DNA of 64,000 nt from Taenia hydatigena (GCA_036345935.2 JADWOT020001715.1:30797-94796); one strand, 5' to 3'; positions 25,790-38,600 are shown, numbered from the stretch's first letter. The notes: generated by a model not told the origin, from the sequence alone. A program made the numbers and translations.

Positions 25790-26960
25790 TTCACTTACAG
25801 CAATCCAATCCCACCCGAGGAACGTGTGAAGTGATAGCGAAGGCGGGAGCCGCACTCATTGCTGACAGATAATGTCGCCATTCTTGGCAAAAGAAGAAGT
25901 CTTGACAGGATCTGCATCTACCTCTTCAACGTCTATCTAGTATGTAAGCGGATAAAGGGAATGGATTAAAGGCATGCTGGTATAATAAGTGCCTTTTAGC
26001 AAGAAAATAATGAATAGGTACGAAGTACTCAGTGGAACTGACACACTTCTTACAAAATTGTGTCACTAAGCCAAATCTACCGCCATTAAAGAAAGAACCG
26101 ATTACAAACTGCCATAACAATCCCAAATTCTCGCTTACAGTATTGCAAAGAAAAGTGGACGTGAGTAGGCACTGCAGTTGGAAAAACGCCCCAACAGTCA
26201 CATTACGTGACCCTTGTGTTTACACTAGCACGTAGGCGTATGAAGGAAGCCAATCAACATTCAGAGAACGTAATAGCAGCCAAGAAACTAAAACTAACGC
26301 ATCTTGCACCACACAAAAATGTGATGCAAGCATGTTTCAACCCAAAATAAGGACGCAGACCGAATCAATCGCTGCATAGAAAAGACAGCAACAGTATTTG
26401 CGATTCGATCTTACCTGAGGAAGCTATCGCTTACTTGGGAAGCGATAGCCAAGTCGAGATTCGTATCCACTGCACCCTCATAGAGCCTCCATTTTTGGCA
26501 AAGCATAAATTTTTGACGGCGTCAATATCCGACCTAACAAATACACGGTTCAAAGTTATGGACAATAAGGCATATAATAAATACTTTTTAGCAAAAATAA
26601 TGAGTATGCGCCAAGAACTTAGCAAAGCTAAAACACTTCTCAACAAAATTCCGACTCATTAATCAAAACCCACAGTCAATAAGAAACTAACTGGTTGACA
26701 AATTGCCAAAACAATGTTGTTTGTCACTTAAAGCACTCCACGGCGAATAATGGACGTGGGTGGAATTTGCAGCTGGAAAGCAAAAACATCTTAACATTCC
26801 CATTATGAAGCCTTCGAGTTTACTCTAGCAAGTAGGCGTACAAAGGAAGCCAATCGACATGGGAAGGACCTAAAAACACATAACAAACTAAAAATAGTAA
26901 AAAATGCCAAATACTTACCACCTTTCAACTTGTTCAAACCAATTAAGCCCCATTAACCGA
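25790..26960 (+). repeat. Local tandem duplication of about 600 bases in unit B
   Basis: 25,790-26,270 and 26,400-26,960 are two copies of what is a single segment at 9,690-10,270 in unit A. Both contain the GGAAGCCAATC and TTCTTACAAAATT/CTCAACAAAATT-type landmarks in the same order. The second copy carries an extra hairpin at 26,423-26,449. Confidence 0.65.
26423..26449. repeat. Perfect 10-base inverted repeat
   Basis: GCTATCGCTT and AAGCGATAGC are separated by seven bases. The right arm corresponds to sequence present in both sister copies (GAAGTGATAGC). The left arm has no counterpart there, so it was added as a reverse copy of its neighbour. Confidence 0.8.
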
Positions 26961-27560
26961 AAGTAATGACCACCAAAAGAAACACAGCTCACGTACTTCG
27001 CGCACAAATCTAGTTGACCATTTTAATTCTGTTCGATAAAACAAATCAATATCTGATTTTTTGCATTTATGTAAGCAAAAAATTACTTAAAATTCCTAGC
27101 TTTTGTTTTAGCAATATATTTTAATAAGTAACAATGCAATCAAAATGAATTTCTCGGCAAACGTAAGTGACAAAACTAGCAGCAAAATCTGGATTTAAAA
27201 CGCGTTAAAATGAGATCGCAAGAGTCCTTGGCTATTAGTTTTGCAATTCGAATAGTGATTTAGTGTTTGTTTTGACGATCGTCAAGCTTGGTGTTCGTTT
27301 CCAAGCTGATTTATAAGGCCTAGGGCAACGTACTTTTGATTGTGATTTAGTGCAGCTTTAATTTCTTGACGGCTTTTACACAACTTTTAACTGCAACTTA
27401 CATTGTCCAGCAGACCTAAGTCATGGTACACAGGCATCGATCGGCATGGCCTTTGCAACGCCGCCAGACGACCAACGACCTTAAAGGATGAATTTAAAAA
27501 TGGAAAATTAAATTTGTATGTATAACCTATGACAAATAAGGGCAGACTAGTAATACATAA

Positions 27561-28085
27561 TAAATATGCGGTGTCGAATGCACTAAAGAATTGGGTTAGT
27601 TCATCGCATAATAGTAAGATTTGAGCGAAGTAGGAAAATATGTGATCCAAAGGGCAAATTTACGCGAATGGGCAATACAAAAATTCAAAATCCTAAAACC
27701 ATTCATGTAGAGCATTAAAGAGAAACATTTTTTTCAATTCTAAAAGGTATAAGCGTGGATCTAGACAAGGATTGCATCGAAAACACTTGCCTTGGAAGTC
27801 TACCCCACATAATGACGCAATAATAAAGTCCTCAAATTGGGTTAGAGGTCAGTTGGAAAGCCAAGTAACGCACTGGTGAGCACTGAGAAGGGTGTTAAAA
27901 TATTGCAGAAGGCAAGTAAATTTATGGTGGACCCCTGCTGGACTGGGTTCCAGGTCTCCTCCTCAAATGTGCAGACAATATCTTTAAGAGACAATAGACG
28001 TATCAATTGAACAAACTGTCTACAAACATTCTGCCTTGGTAAGTCAAAATTATGCACATGGGTAATACAATACTTATTTCAGTTT
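27561..28085. other. Unassigned stretch right of unit B
   Basis: No gene recognised. A 71-codon frame on the minus strand (27,842-28,057) lacks an ATG and has no known motif. Confidence 0.4.
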
Positions 28086-28090
28086 CACAA

Positions 28091-28276
28091 TGTAGCGTCC
28101 TGAGGCTCCCTCGAAGGCAAAAGCAGGCAGAATGCTAGGGTAGAATATATATATTCACCGGACAGAGGGAAAAAGGCCGCTGGCATGGCCCGGAGGCCAG
28201 CCCACGCAGCTAGGGCAATACGACCACCTCTGTGACCTTGACAGAAACCGGCAGTTCTAACAAAAAAAGTACTACA
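28091..28276 (-). mobile_element. Solo LTR, 186 bases, minus orientation, with perfect target duplication
   Basis: Read on the minus strand it begins TGTAGTAC and ends GGACGCTACA, with five-base complementary ends TGTAG/CTACA. It is flanked by CACAA on both sides (28,086-28,090 and 28,277-28,281), a perfect 5-base target duplication as made by LTR-element integrases. An AT-rich TATA-like stretch (28,144-28,156) lies inside. It has the same length as the LTR at 10,518. No coding region accompanies it, so it is a solo LTR or the remains of a miniature (TRIM) element. Confidence 0.9.
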
Positions 28277-28334
28277 CACAAATTAACCCGGTCAGGTATC
28301 ACAGCACGTCATTTGGTTTGATTTTAAGTGCCAT

Positions 28335-28497
28335 TGTAGTACTTTGGTTGTTTGAACTACTGTTATCGGTCAGGGTCACAGAGGTGGCCTCAGGACCATG
28401 TAAGCGGCTTATTTTTTTCTCTGCTCGTTGTATATATACACATTCTACCCTAGTATTCTGCCTTCTTTTGCCTTCGAGGGAACCTCGGGTCGCAACA
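28335..28497 (+). mobile_element. Solo LTR, 163 bases, with perfect target duplication
   Basis: It begins TGTAGTACTTTG and ends TCGCAACA, flanked by GCCAT on both sides (28,330-28,334 and 28,498-28,502). Relative to the 186-base copies it lacks about 23 bases after the GGTCACAGAGGTGG patch. A TATATATACA motif starts at 28,431. It lies 58 bases from the oppositely oriented LTR at 28,091-28,276. Each has its own target duplication, so these are two independent insertions and not the two ends of one element. Confidence 0.9.
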
Positions 28498-28502
28498 GCC
28501 AT

Positions 28503-30690
28503 TGCCATCGCGAAGTCGTTACTTGTGCGGTGAAGTTTAAAAAGTATTTGAGGTTGAGGGCAGCTAGGATTATAGCCTCGTCTCTCTTAAATTGCGTGTA
28601 TGCGTATACTTTAGTTTGTTGCGTTAATTGCGTGCATATAGAAGACTGAAATCGGACTACGCCCCTTGTAAATACGGCGTTTCCAAATGTTGGCACATCT
28701 GGTGAGGGGTGTTGGAAACTGCTACCAAACCAAGTGACTGTAAACTACACTAGAAGAAGAGAAAAAAGGAATAGAAAGAAAAGGAAGAGGAGGAGGATGG
28801 GGATGTGTAGGTATGCTTCCAGTCAGCAGGAATTGGTATCCGCATCGTTTCCCCGGTGGCCTCATTTTTGGTTGTGGAAGTGAAGACCTGTGAAGAGAAA
28901 GACGGAGGTGTGGTGCACATCTTTATTAAGCCCAAGAGTTTAAGCAGGATAAGTTGCCACTGACCGTGCAGAGCTCGCTAACTGAGAAATATTGCACGGA
29001 GGGAAATTCGTGAAATCGCCTTCAGAAAACACCATTTTAGGCATAGCGTGGTGCGCAAGTTGCGATATCCTCTCCCTTCTCTATCATAGCAAATGCGATA
29101 GTGCTACCTTCCCAACACACTGCGTCACAACGTGAGCCCCTACCCCTTCCTACGTCGTCAAAGAGGCACTGCTTCCTATTGTGAGTTATTTCGTCCCCTT
29201 TTATATCCAAGATGAGTGAGATGAAAATGTATGCATGCATGCATGCCTACTCAAACTACTATCAGCACAACCTCCACTAGAAGAAGGTAAGGCTCCAATT
29301 TGCAAACGGCGTGCATTCTAAACAAAACATTCCCAGCAATGTGTAGGTTGCATGCTTCCTTAGTGTGTCATTAACAAGGGTTCAGATGGAGGAGAAGGAG
29401 GAGGATTGCCGTTGCAACTCTCTTATCCCATGCGGTGTCTACCTGCTGACAGTCTCTACTGCTTGAATATTTTGAAGGCGGAATATTATTGCTACTGAAT
29501 CGACGCTCAGTAGGAGTTGCACGTCGAGGTAATTATTTGATCGGACATTGGCTGGGGTAGGGGGTTACAAAAAGAGGCCGAGGAGGAGAAAAGCAGAAGA
29601 GAGGCATCCGTCCGCATTCATTTTGTTAATAAAAGCACCACTCCGCACAATCAGTAAGACAGCGGTGTTGTTTCATAAGAAGACGTTGCGAAGAACGCGT
29701 TAATTGAAGAGTCGTGAGCAAGTTCCTAGAAGTGACTTGTTAGTAAGAAGAGCACCCTTCTCCTTACCATTGTCAAACCAACTTCCACTTCTTCCAACAA
29801 CTAGTCGTGAGCAATGCGGGGAGGGAAGGTGGCAAAGAAGAAAAATTCACCTATCAGACAATAGAACCGCTGCGCACCGACCCACCACCCACCTGCAGGA
29901 CTTCGCAAGCAGTAGAGCCGCTTGCGATTCAATCAAACCACACACCAGGGCTCCTACTTTAGCCCCTTGTCGACTTCTCGTAGCTGATGAGCCGAATCTG
30001 ACCCAACCTAACAAATTGTGGTGTTGCTACCGCGCAAATACCTGCTGCACGCTTCTACAATATTCCTCTTAAACTAATTTTATTAACAAGAGCTCATTTA
30101 CTCAGAGAGCGTAGTAAGGTTATGGAAGAAGCCTGGCCTTAATAATGATGTCGGTTTTCCTGAATCGCCTCTCTCTCTCACACGATAAGTTGTATGGATA
30201 GCAAAATTGTTTTCCGACAACAGCCTATAAATGAATTAATGACGCTCATAGACCGTGCCATAATAGTATTGAATCGCAGCATGCTTTCAAACAAACAAGC
30301 ATAGTCAAAAAATATATAAAAGCACTATTTGATTCAAAGTGCATGCCTTGCTTATTTTAAGGAAAGAGTTGCCAAACGAAAGTGACACTACTTGGCGTAG
30401 TGCCTAGCACACATATTGTGATCTCCTTGTTTGTTGAGCTGCTGTTGGTGGAAATGCTATATCGCTCCCCAATGTGTTTCGACCTGTTGTGTGCCTACAC
30501 TTTGCAAAAAACCACTTTTGAATTCACAAGAAATGTGCAATTTTGGTGTATCTAAGATTACTTTTACTTGCCGTATCATTTCGTAGGTACAGATTAATGC
30601 AAAGTAGATTTGATATTCGAAAAGAATGAGCAAAAGATGCTGTTCCCTAAAGTCGTCCAACAACAAAAATAGAACAGAATGGAAATAAAT
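28503..30690. other. No recognised gene; purine-rich and (ATGC)4 tracts
   Basis: Purine-rich runs occur at about 28,750-28,800 and 29,380-29,400, and a perfect (ATGC)4 at 29,231-29,246. A 122-codon frame at 29,704-30,072 has no ATG and no motif that I recognise. Confidence 0.45.
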
Positions 30691-30699
30691 ATTTTACTG

Positions 30700-31800
30700 A
30701 ATGTAGGCGCACGCTCATGATGAGTGACAGATTTTAATCCAATGAAGTTTATAGAACCTAATCATTTTGTCCTGTATGTCAAATGAAATGCATCACGTAT
30801 CATTTAAGACCAAAAATAAATACGCAGGCTCTTTGTAATTTTTTTGACGCACACCAATTGCCGATTGCATATTTCGCTAGGTGAAACAAGTCTTTAAGTT
30901 GATTAAGTCGTTAATCATTTTGGAGGTCATCAGCGGTAACTGCTTTCCACCTCGTTGTTAAGTGGGACCATCGTAGCGCTAAAATGACATGATTTCGGCA
31001 GAAGTGAGCTACATTTTTTTAGAGAATCATCTCATTTGCTGAGAATTACTCGATATAATGGATTTATGGGACATAAATTTCATTAGAATGTACTGCATCC
31101 TTTAACGAGGAATTCAAGATGGGGGTCCCGCCTTTGGCATTGCTTTGCACATATTACAGGTAAGAATAAATTGAATTTTATGGTTTCTTACCACATTTGC
31201 CATGCATTAACGAAAAATAGCTGTTTACTGGATAATTAGACTTCACTGCTCATTACCAGGATTTTAATCACTAATGCGCAGTAAATTGCTATGGTACCGA
31301 CCTACACCTGTATAAATGTTGGTCATTCTGGGTTATTTAATAGCTATGAAGTTATAGTTAACAGCCTTCAAGACAAGGCGAGAAAAGGATTTAACTACCA
31401 AATAGTTGCTCACCGCCGTCAGAATGTTCAGAGTAAGATCAACTTTTAAATGGCAGCTTAAATCAATGTATGCATAAGGCATTACACAAGTAAAATAATG
31501 CCAAATTAGACAAAGCGTACCGTGCTCTAAGAATTTTTCACCTCAGTCTTAAAGTGATCATCATAAGGCCCCGACTTACTTACCCACTTAATAGTAGGCT
31601 CTCTCTTGCAATTGCTACGCAGATCTCCATTGAAACCATAATGTTTTGTTTCATGCAGCTGGACTGAGAGTGTGCATTAAAGAAAACCAGGACGCGCCAA
31701 ATTTTGTTCATTAAATCTAAATTTGGTTAGGATTAGGCTATAAGTGTTAGGCCACTTGCGTTCCAGTAAAATGCATTTCAACTGTAGGACGTTTGACGCC
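30700..31800 (-). repeat. Inverted third copy of the left end of unit A
   Basis: Read in reverse this matches about 750-1,430 of unit A and 18,050-18,430 of unit B. Matching patches include CACGTATCATTTAAGACC (reverse of the GGTCTAAAACGATACGTAATG patch at 1,367) and TCATCAGCGGTAACTGC (reverse of the GCAGTTACCCCTGATGA patch at 1,233). It shows that the unit also moved as shorter inverted pieces. Confidence 0.75.
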
Positions 31801-32159
31801 TAGGAATGGACACAATGTAGTGCGAATGATTTTAATACGAAAACTGGGACAGCATAAGTACATATCTGCGATCTAGCTTCTAGATATTTTATCGAAACTA
31901 TTGAATTGTGTACTTGACTCTTCCTTCTATCGCTGATAGCTGTGGTATTTTCCGTGTTGCGCATTCGAATTTGAACCTGTCCGATGTTTAAGTAGCCTAT
32001 TTTGACAAAGAAAGTTAAAATAAAGCAAGAATATAAAGCTGCGCTATTTTTAGTCTATTTAGATATAGAGCCGACCAAAATTGTATTCTAGCAGCCTATT
32101 CTATTCAGTAATTGTTGGCGGCAGTTCCTTTATCAACTTGTAAGAGAGTAAGGTTCGGC

Positions 32160-34310
32160 CGATGATTAGAGCGCCTAGGATGACACAGATAGTTGACAAT
32201 GAACATATCCGCACTCTAAGTGATCACAATGGGTTGAATTTGATAGTCATGTGCATGTTTTGTTCTGTAAACGCTTTCAACAAGGGTATAGAGCACAACT
32301 CTTTGCTCCCCTCTTTAATCCAAAATCGGCTAGAAATGAAACTCACCATTCGGCTTCCTTTTGTACTTGCTTGTAGCAGTTCTTGTTCACATATCTGGCT
32401 TTTTTGGCGTGTTCAATATGTGGAGAGTCCGTTTTAGCAAAGAAAGTTGCGATAGCGCAAATACATGCAATTTTGATCCAGACTTGTTCAATATTAAGAC
32501 TTGGTGGTAAGCCCTCTTCTGCAATTGTTTGACATAGCATAGTAGTCCAATTTGGGAGACGAAACCAAGACTAGCAAAAGTACAGAGCCTTGTTTATTTT
32601 TATCCACATTGATGCGAAATTCCTCAGACTTGGGTATCAGCAGCTCATTACCTTCTGTAAGAGATTACAGCAGTTTCCGCTTTAAAATCGGACACCGCAT
32701 GTGTGGTCGAGGTGAAGGGTGTCTATCATGACAAGGAAAGCTGGGACACTACAGGTCTTAGGATGCGTTTTGTTTTGTCTGTTTTGATCTCGAGTTTCCC
32801 AGTCATGAGATTTGGCTGCTTACTTCTGTAAGCCCTTGCAGCAGGTCTTGCTATAAAATCGGGCAATGTCGGTGCACTTAAAATGGAGGTTGTCTATATC
32901 GGCAGGGAGAGCTAAGAAAGCACGGTAATAAAGGAAAATGAAAAAGTAAGGAAAGACTTGTGCACTTACAACAAAGATAAAGCAGTTTAGACTTAAAGAT
33001 TGATAATGCGAATGTGTGAAAATATGCGATAAAGTAAAGTTGAATAGGGTGAATTAAGCAATGCATTTTTTAAAAAGTAAAGTTTGCTTTACGGAGTAGG
33101 AACATACTTCATGTTTGTCAAACACTTGTCTTCCCTTTTTATTAATAGCATTAGGCAGATAATTCACTCTGCGCCTGCTCTTGCTTCCTCCTCTTATTGA
33201 CGACCCATATATGTGCCAATCTCATCCCTCACTTCATTCGCGTGGCCGCTTCAATATTGTCGCCTCCTCTAGTGTGCTATTCGATAAAAAATCAAGCTCT
33301 CTTCATTAAGCCGATTGCTTTATAAGTCACTGTCACATGGTCAGATGAGTGGGCAAGTGGATCAGTGTGGGGAAGGATGGAAGAGGGTAGGAAAGAAGTG
33401 AAGGACACTGCACTGCAGCTCCATATTTACGACTTCTTGCCTAACCCTTGACTCTTTAAGCTAAGCATTCCTGTTGCTTCACTCATACCGAAGAAGCTCA
33501 TAGACTAATATTGCCATTCGAAATGAAAAATAGCAATCGTCTAGGCACAGAATTAGGGCACGCACCAGAAAAGTCCTTCTGCTTTAATCAATACCATTAT
33601 TGGGGTAAGTTGCTGATTTCTTATATCAACATTCTTTCGTATCGCAAATATGCTCTTAAATATACTTCAGGAGGCCTGTTGGTGTAAATTAATTTGCCTA
33701 TTATTCTTGCCCTACTGCCAAAGCACTGTAGAACGGTACGCAAGTCCAGACTTGACCAGATCTGACTAATTTGGACTGTGCCGGGATAGAGAAGATTGGC
33801 AACCGAGGCTAGATTATGACAAGCTTGAGCAAGGCGCCCTACACGTTACCATTTAAGCCATTCCCAGCACTCAAATTTGGCCCGCTCAATCAACTTGACG
33901 TAAATCCATGCCAAGTGGCCGTCTCTTTCTTACAGACATTAGAGATCGAAGTACGCAGACCGGGGGTGGGTTCGATGGCTTCTTTGAAATAGATGGAGAG
34001 GAGCTCTCTTATCTACGCCCCATTTCTCATGTCATACTCCAACGCATCTTTGGTGAGTGTCTCCTTTTTCGTCCACTACACTCTACAAGCTTAAACGCAT
34101 TGAGTCTTGCATTATGTCAAACTCATTCAAAAGAGGAAATCAGTACGCCTACCATTTTAGCTCACTACCTATATTTTTCTACTTTGGTGCCACGAGAACG
34201 TCACGCACCTCTGCCTCCTCTACTCTTCTCTCACTTTTTCCTTCTGCCTCATCATCTGCCAGCACCCTCTTTGTAGGCTCCCTTTCATCTCTTCACTAGT
34301 CTCAATCCCG
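32160..34310 (+). repeat. Duplicated block F/E, left copy
   Basis: Collinear with 47,480-49,600 (offset about 15.2 kb). Shared patches include AATCCAAAATCGGC, TTAGCAAAGAAAGTTGC, and the block E sequence from about 33,480 on. No conserved long reading frame is present in both copies. Confidence 0.8.
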
Positions 34311-35287
34311 ATTGTGACATGATTAAATAATGCACAGAAGCATAATCTAGCTTAAATTAGCACAGTTTAGACTGGATCTGACTTAATTAAGCTCTACTTG
34401 AAATTAATATTTGTTTTAGCATAGCTTTGCTTCAATTGCCACCAACTTTATATTTTCAATTTTCATTCTGTCACTTCATTTTGTCCTACTCCACTTTGCC
34501 TCAATTCCGTCTCCTGCTTCTACTTCTCCTTCACTTGCGCTTTCAAGAGCAAAGCTGCAAAAAAGTCGAATTTTTATCTGCCTATCTCACTTCTCAACCC
34601 TTTTTTCTCTGTAGAGAACAACTCTACCTGACTTTTACAATAACGAGTGAAATTGTTCGCTTTTGCTCTAGACAGCCTGCTTTGTTCCCGCAATGCATTT
34701 GCGCCTGTCTGTTTGTTTGCCCAAGTTTGTGTGTGCAGCATTGTCCACTTTCACTTTTGTTCATTTGGAGAGTGGCCTTAATTGGTGTCCAACGAAAACA
34801 AGCAGGAACGTGTGTGTGCTTGTGTGTGTGGGTGCGAAGGCGCATTCTCCTTATCCTCGCCAACTAACTTGTCCTTCTAGTTAATCAAATCGACTACAAG
34901 GACAGCGTTGGCAGACGATGAGGTAACAGGAGGAGAAGGAGAGTTGCGTGAGGGATCCAGAGATGAGAGGCGTTTTCGTGGCACTTAAGTAGAAAAATAA
35001 AGGTAGGGAGTCAAAATGTAGGGACCAAATCGAACACCCCATGCATGCATTGTCATCAGCAGACAATTCTGTGTTAATCTGTTCAATCACAGTGCCGCCG
35101 TTCCTCATACCAACACGCAGCTTAGCAGTCAATCACCCTCATTGTTTTTAACTAAGTAGGTGCTTAATCAATCATCCACGCTATCAACCGTTGTCTAAGG
35201 TGTCTGACCATTGTGTATAACAAAAGGAAGACTCCAGTGAACATTTAAAGCAACTGCGATTGACTTTAGCAATTTTCGTGCCTAATA
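34311..35287. other. Unassigned; small inverted match to 17,780-18,030
   Basis: The part 34,690-34,900 (GTGTGTGTGCTTGTGTGTG and neighbours) matches 17,780-18,030 in inverted orientation. Frames present in it are not conserved, and nothing else is recognised. Confidence 0.45.
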
Positions 35288-35677
35288 TTACTTGTGTAGT
35301 TCTGAGGAACGTAGAGTGAGCCTGTTGTGGGAGAGAGAAATGGGAGACAACGGTTCATTCATGCAGCCATTTGTGTCCGTTTGGATGAAGGGCTGATCCA
35401 AATCAGCAAACATATGCCTACTTCGTCCATCATTTGTAGCCTTGTTTTGTACATTACTGGTTTCTCGTTTGCCTGTAGCTAACTCATTGTGCAAAACAAA
35501 TTTTCTTGAACTAAGCAGCTTGCTCCATTGATTACGTTGTTTCGGGTTAATTTTTACAAAGTCGGAATTGGTTTGACTTTTGCTGTTGTTGTTGTTGTTG
35601 GTGATAGCCTTAATCAACGCAAAAATTCTACTTGGGTATCGAGGTGCTCTCTGCACAATATTTTTCCATGAGGGCAT
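35288..35677 (-). CDS. Unidentified 129-residue protein or last exon
   Basis: This frame starts with ATG and runs 129 codons, the third-longest open frame in the window. The product is hydrophilic and basic at its start (PSWKNIVQRAPRYPSRIF), carries five consecutive Asn encoded by a (TTG)5 tract on the plus strand (35,584-35,599), and then a Ser/Asn-rich region ending SSELHK. There is no signal peptide, membrane segment or motif that I recognise. It has no duplicated copy in the window. It could be a complete small gene, the last exon of a larger one, or a chance frame. Confidence 0.3.
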   Translation of the reverse strand: MPSWKNIVQRAPRYPSRIFALIKAITNNNNNSKSQTNSDFVKINPKQRNQWSKLLSSRKFVLHNELATGKRETSNVQNKATNDGRSRHMFADLDQPFIQTDTNGCMNEPLSPISLSHNRLTLRSSELHK

Positions 35678-38600
35678 AAAAATGTAGGCAAAGCTTAAGC
35701 AATCTGCTATCCACTTTCAACCAAGCAAACACCCAGCATCACGGCTACAGAGTTCATCACTCTTCCACACTGAAAATTAACTCAGCAAATGGACTAATAA
35801 ATCAAAAAAATAGTTAAGAAGCCTAAGCTCTAGGTCTTGGACCATGGGTAGGGGTCAGCCAAATCGCAGACTTATCGGATATTTATCTCAAAATGTGATT
35901 ACCAGAAAGGAAAGGAAGTAGATGTTGTGATGCAACCTGATGAAGCTCGATGGGTAGAATACCGGATGCGATCACTAAAACAAAATACTTAAATTCTGAC
36001 TTCACCGTAAATGCGGCCGTGTTCTCATCGTCATGAAAACACCCATGAATCACACACGAAAGTGAATTTACAGTCGTAGAAAGTGGCCACCGCTACCATA
36101 ATTGGGCATATGAGTGGGAGAGCAAAGGAAAGAATGAACGAATGGAACCCAAAGGGGAAGATTTATGAATTGAGCAGTCAATGTTACAAAGTGCGGGAAC
36201 AGATTATGAGGCAAATGCGTGAAGTTTATTGCATCAGATTAAAACTGCACTTATGACCACAAATAGCAAGGAAGGAAGCCGTCTTGACGTGCACTTCTGC
36301 ATGAGTGACAGAGGAGTTCAGAAGGAAGGTTTAGTCGGTTTTGCCCTGTAGGAGGTGTGAGGTCAGTGCAGTATGCTGCTACCCTTCAATTTTAATCGTG
36401 CATGGAGAAAGTGAAGTCTTCTGTTCCCATTTCACAGTTTAGGCTTTGTCAGCCGAAATTGACGCCAAATTAAATTGTGATCGTAAACGAGTCGCGGACA
36501 CTAAATTATCAATAGTACAGAATACGATTTCAAAAACCTTCATAACTTCACTCACAGCGACGGTCGCTTTAGTGCTGATTTCATTGGCACACAAGAACTG
36601 TCCTGGGTATAAAGGACAAAGACTTGTTAACAAAGATGGCTGTAAGACGCGTGAGTTCGGCGTGTTTGGTGTTCAAATTGGTGTTGACTCTAAAATTGCG
36701 CGTTTTCATATGCCCTCACTTTAACACGCAGGTATTGAACGCTGCAGCAACTCGCGGTTTTATCCACAATGAAGTGTGTGACTCATAATTGTGGCGTCGC
36801 TGATGACTGCGATTCATCTGTGATTGTTAAGTTTGTTTGCAGTTTGACAATGTGTAAATTTGACTGTGTTGGTAGCTAATTAGAACCGGTTATGGCATGA
36901 GCAGCATCCTCCTTAAGTGCGGGCTGAAATTTGGTCTTTAAATCACTGCCTTTATTTGATAATTAGTGGCTTCCAGTGTGTGTATCGCAAAGCACTTCTG
37001 CTTTCAGGATGGGATTCGCCGCTTCAAAAGTCTACACCATCCCATCGGTGCTTCGTATTTGTACTTAGTCAATGAGAACGGTTTCTAAATGCAGCGACTA
37101 TGGTATGCAGGATATGCTGATAAGCAGTGTTAGAATTTAAAACATTGTGTGCGAAATGGTCAGTATATTTTGGTTTTGGATACCGTGAACTTTGGCTATA
37201 AAGATTAATCCAAGTAAACCTTTAAAGACAAAAGAATTTTGTTTATTCATTGGTTTGAGGTGCTATTTGTGTTGAATTTAACAACTAAGGTTCGGTGGTT
37301 CGGCATCCATATTCATAAATTCTTAACACGCCTACACGTTGTTAGTGAGTCATCGTGTGGAAACAGCTCAACTCACACTGTCACCTCACAGCACTGAATT
37401 TCTTTGAAGCACTACACATTTGCTGGCGTTCGTGTCACATATGCATGGGATGGAAATGCCATTTCGCCTTCCCATTGATGTTGCATTTATGCACAGCCTA
37501 CAGATGCGAAGAAGCTCCATCTTTAGATGGCAGCCATTGCACACTCTCGAGAAGAAACAGACAGCAGGAGATCCCGACACGCCTAATCTCGCCTCAAGTC
37601 GTTTGTGAAGTGTTGGCGAATGTAAGGCGAGATTAGTTCCGACATTTGTAAATGGGAGAGAAGGAAAATGAGGCGGAACTCATTAAGCCAAAGCAATGAA
37701 CGGGCTCCATTGACTGAGGTGGACTGGATGATCCCACCTTTGGTCACTGTCTCACCTTGTATGTTTATGTGAAATGTTAATAAAAGGGATGGGAATCCCA
37801 GTACCGAGCGTTTGAAAGAAATCGCAGCACGGTGGACGAAAAAACGTTATCAGGAAGCACCCAATCGTATCTAAGAGTATTTAGCGTAGAATAATTCATT
37901 TTAAATATTGGTCTAAACTGCTACGTGCTTTCTCATTACCCGTGCTATTTCCAAGCGATGGTCTCTAACACACCTGGATGCCTTGAATGAGAAATAACTT
38001 CGGACAAAGAGGACTACTGCTTCGGAAAGCTGTTGAAACTGCGGCTTGGCCAGATTTCGTGGTCTACGAATTATATTACGCTTGAAGATGGAGAAGCTAT
38101 ATTCTGCTAACTGTACTGACTTTGGGTTGGATGAAGTTGCTTTGATATTTAGACATTTTCCACTTTTTACGCATTTCTTTAAAGCTGGCGTGTGAAGACA
38201 CTAATACGTCCACACCTCAGCGACCCATTTTCTTATAAGGCACATGAATTAAGCCGGAGTGCTACTCTATCCCACCCGTTGACGGTGCCACCAGCCGCAG
38301 TCTAACAAATTTTCAGGTGTAAATAAGCACAATCCTGAAATCGCAAACTTTAAGCACTTTAGAAAATGATTTGGGGTCAAGAGTAGCTCACACTTTAAAA
38401 CCTACCATCAATCTTTCGCGGAATTCCAATTTAAAAAAAAAATACAAATCAAGAAAATATTTGCAGTTGCATGGAACAGAGCCTTCTCGTCACATCACCT
38501 GTTCAATGATAAGGTGAACGCGCATGGAAACGGCCAAATCGAAGCTGTCAATTCACTGGCCTATCGTGCGTGGTGTATGTAACCTCATCGTCTGACGTTT

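Larger units (their letters stand above)
18050..27560 (+). repeat. Segmental duplication unit B
   Basis: Collinear with unit A (see the anchors listed there). Compared with A it lacks the 8,033-8,830 region, lacks the LTR of 10,518-10,703 and has its own tandem duplication at 25,790-26,960. Frames that are open in A are usually broken here and the reverse, which points to neutral decay of both units. Confidence 0.85.

Noticed and set aside
28091..28497. The two LTRs as ends of one element
   Set aside because: They point in opposite directions and each has its own, different 5-base target duplication.
29704..30072. 122-codon open frame
   Set aside because: It has no ATG at the start, an atypical basic and Thr/Pro composition and no motif. 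Likely chance.
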